Shown piece by piece: positions 62,340 through 64,000 of a stretch of 64,000 bases of DNA. The stretch comes from Aurantiacibacter poecillastricola (GTDB lineage: Bacteria > Pseudomonadota > Alphaproteobacteria > Sphingomonadales > Sphingomonadaceae). How positions within the stretch are numbered: the first letter of the stretch is position 1; each line of letters begins with the position of its first letter. Location of the stretch: positions 248,001-312,000 of the forward strand of contig NZ_JAVAMS010000003.1 in assembly GCF_030730945.1 (NCBI RefSeq), written 5' to 3'. The notes under the pieces were generated by a model. The model did not search any database, had not been told where the DNA came from, and saw only the letters and a program-made list of their open reading frames with translations. The position numbers and the translations under genes are program-made.

Positions 62340-64000
62340 GTGTCACAAGACCTCCCCATCCATGCCGTCCTGCCCGACCTTCTCAGGGCGTTGCGCGAAA
62401 GCAATAGTGCGGTGCTGGTCGCGCCTCCGGGAGCGGGCAAGACCACTGCCGTCGCGCCCGCGCTGCTGGACGAGGCGTGGTGCACCGGTCAGATCATCCT
62501 TACCAGCCCGCGTCGGGTCGCCGCCAGAGCCGCTGCGGAGCGCATTGCCGACCTGCTGGGCGAGAAGCCGGGAGAGCGCGTCGGCTACCTCACCCGGCTC
62601 GACAGTAAACAGTCGAAGGCCACCCGTATCCTCGTCGTGACCGAGGCGATCCTCGTGAACCGGCTGCTGGAGGATCAGGAGCTTGTTGGCATCTCCGCCA
62701 TCCTGTTCGACGAAGCGCACGAGCGGCATCTCGATTCCGACCTCGGCCTCGCCCTCGCGCTGGAGAGCCAGCAGGTGCTGCGCGAGGACCTGCGTATCGC
62801 GGTGATGTCTGCCACCATCGACGGCGCGCGCTTTGCCCGGCTGATGGGGGAGGGGACGCGGGTGATCGAAAGCGAGGGCAGGGCCTTTCCGCTGCGAATC
62901 GAATGGCTTGGCGCGCGTCCCGAAGAGCGGATCGAGGCGGGAATGACCTCCGCCATCCTACAGGCATGGCGCGAGGAGGAAGGCGATATCCTCGCTTTCC
63001 TGCCGGGCGTGGGCGAGATCGAGCGCACGCGCGAACGACTTTGCGATAAGATACCCGATACGCCGATCCTGCCTTTGCACGGGCAAGTCCAGCCGCAGGA
63101 CCAGCGTCTTGCCATCCGCCGCGATGCGCAGGGCCGCCGCCGCATCGTGCTCGCCACCAGCATTGCCGAGACTTCGCTCACTCTGGAAGGGGTGTCGGTC
63201 GTCGTCGACAGCGGGCTGGCGCGCAAGGCGGAATTCGACAGGTCGGCGGGCACTACGCATCTTGTCACCCAGCGCGCCAGCAGGGCGGCATCGGCGCAGA
63301 GATCGGGGCGGGCAGCGCGGCAGGGGCCGGGCGTCGCCTATCGCCTTTGGGAAGAAGCAGGCCATGCGGGGCGCCCGGAATTCGACGCGCCGGAAATGCT
63401 TACCTCCGATCTCGCGCCGCTGGTGCTGAGCCTGGCGCGATGGGGCGTTGCCGATCCCGGTAGCCTGCAATGGCTCGACCCGCCGCCGGAGCCTTCGGTT
63501 GCTGCGGCGAGGGATCGGCTGCGCAAACTCGGCGCACTGGATGGCGCGGGTACGATTACTCCTTGGGGGGAGCAGGTCGCCGCCCTTCCGCTCGACCCCG
63601 AGGGCGCGGCTGCCATCCTGTTCGGCGCGCGGGCGGGAAAGGCCGAGAGCGCCGCACGGCTTGTGCTGCTATCGCAGGAGCGCGGCCTGGGCGGTCGCGG
63701 CGAGGACCTTCTCGCGCGGCTGCAACGCTGGAACGGTGAGAGGAGCAAGCGCGCCGATGCCTCGCGAAAACTTGCGAGGCGCTGGGCGCAAATGGCCGAT
63801 GGCTTGATTGCTTCAAAGCCCGACGCGAAGGATATCGAAGCTCCGCTCTTCCTTGCCTTGGCGCGCCCCGATTTTGTGGTGCGCAAGCGCGACACTTCGG
63901 GAGAGAACTGGTTGTCTGCTGGTGGACGCGGGTTCACACTGGACACCGCTTCTCCCCTCGCGCGCGCCGAGTGGCTGGTGGTCACCGATGCCCAAGGCTC
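62340..64000 (+). CDS. hrpB: ATP-dependent helicase HrpB, truncated by the window end
   Basis: 554 codons visible; the gene continues past 64000. It is a DEAH-box superfamily 2 helicase. Walker A is APPGAGKTT (about residues 28-36) and Walker B is FDEAHERHLD. MSATIDGARF (motif III), LPLHGQVQPQDQ, VLATSIAETSLTLEGV and RSGRAARQGPGVAYRLW (motif VI) follow, all typical of HrpB. HrpB is a conserved cytosolic helicase with an RNA-processing-like fold and unclear role in most bacteria. The start is probably GTG 62340 with only a weak ribosome site. Confidence 0.93.
   Translation, partial: MSQDLPIHAVLPDLLRALRESNSAVLVAPPGAGKTTAVAPALLDEAWCTGQIILTSPRRVAARAAAERIADLLGEKPGERVGYLTRLDSKQSKATRILVVTEAILVNRLLEDQELVGISAILFDEAHERHLDSDLGLALALESQQVLREDLRIAVMSATIDGARFARLMGEGTRVIESEGRAFPLRIEWLGARPEERIEAGMTSAILQAWREEEGDILAFLPGVGEIERTRERLCDKIPDTPILPLHGQVQPQDQRLAIRRDAQGRRRIVLATSIAETSLTLEGVSVVVDSGLARKAEFDRSAGTTHLVTQRASRAASAQRSGRAARQGPGVAYRLWEEAGHAGRPEFDAPEMLTSDLAPLVLSLARWGVADPGSLQWLDPPPEPSVAAARDRLRKLGALDGAGTITPWGEQVAALPLDPEGAAAILFGARAGKAESAARLVLLSQERGLGGRGEDLLARLQRWNGERSKRADASRKLARRWAQMADGLIASKPDAKDIEAPLFLALARPDFVVRKRDTSGENWLSAGGRGFTLDTASPLARAEWLVVTDAQG

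Overview
The window is chromosomal DNA from a high-GC alphaproteobacterium. Its gene content and gene order point to the Sphingomonadales, most likely an Erythrobacteraceae (Erythrobacter/Altererythrobacter-like) bacterium. This placement is inferred from a class I lysyl-tRNA synthetase, a LOV-HWE histidine kinase with a single-domain receiver, RcnB-like and DUF6456 proteins, single-chain methylmalonyl-CoA mutase beside propionyl-CoA carboxylase alpha, sphingomonad-type promoters, and a copy of the intergenic repeat common in sphingomonads. No database search was possible.

Layout. 1-5.4 kb: an S24-type repressor followed by a relic of a FixL-type kinase, an MBL hydrolase, a MAPEG protein, then the rpmF-plsX-fabH-ihfA-merR run (lipid synthesis plus nucleoid protein). 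5.4-24 kb: SixA-like phosphatase and an XPD/DinG helicase, a tannase-family lipoprotein, MscS, class I LysRS, a 2OG-Fe(II) oxygenase, cytochrome b561, an Arg-rich RcnB-like protein, a flavin-type protein, a striking 7-copy repeat array with about 21-bp phasing (16186-16318), acylphosphatase, TerC, EttA, an L,D-transpeptidase, an FAD oxidoreductase, DUF427 and an M28 peptidase. 23.9-24.2 kb: tRNA-Ile2 and tRNA-Pro(UGG), with a duplicated tRNA-Pro 3' end (an integration-type scar).

24.3-30.7 kb is a hexuronate catabolic locus. manD-kdgK diverge from a FadR-type regulator, uxaC and uxuB; together they convert D-glucuronate through fructuronate and mannonate to KDG and KDPG. It ends in a truncated TRAP solute-binding gene, so its importer appears lost. 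30.7-39.9 kb: polysaccharide deacetylase plus an unusual kinase-like protein, an Lrp/AsnC regulator, GFA protein, Ca/Na antiporter, accC-accB, aroQ, an orphan holin-like gene and a cytochrome b561-YceI fusion. 39.9-45.4 kb: methylmalonyl-CoA mutase, MetY and PCC alpha in one tight run. 45.4-50.3 kb: a structured leader with a candidate 28-residue ORF, a Tat-exported beta-carbonic anhydrase, a DUF2490 protein, tRNA-Pro(GGG), and yajC-secD-secF.

50.3-64 kb: GT4 glycosyltransferase, an XRE regulator, DUF6456, a long acidic orphan protein, Uup ABC-F, SIMPL, a PepSY/response regulator/kinase set, the LOV kinase with its receiver, chorismate mutase, a polyprenyl diphosphate synthase and the start of hrpB (cut by the window end). 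No CRISPR array, rRNA, intact prophage or transposase was found. Most genes are ordinary housekeeping. The most interesting unexplained signals are the helically phased GTGTCAC array, a recurring TGTAGGAAA motif near repressor-like genes, the leader before the carbonic anhydrase, and the tRNA-Pro scar beside the uronate locus.
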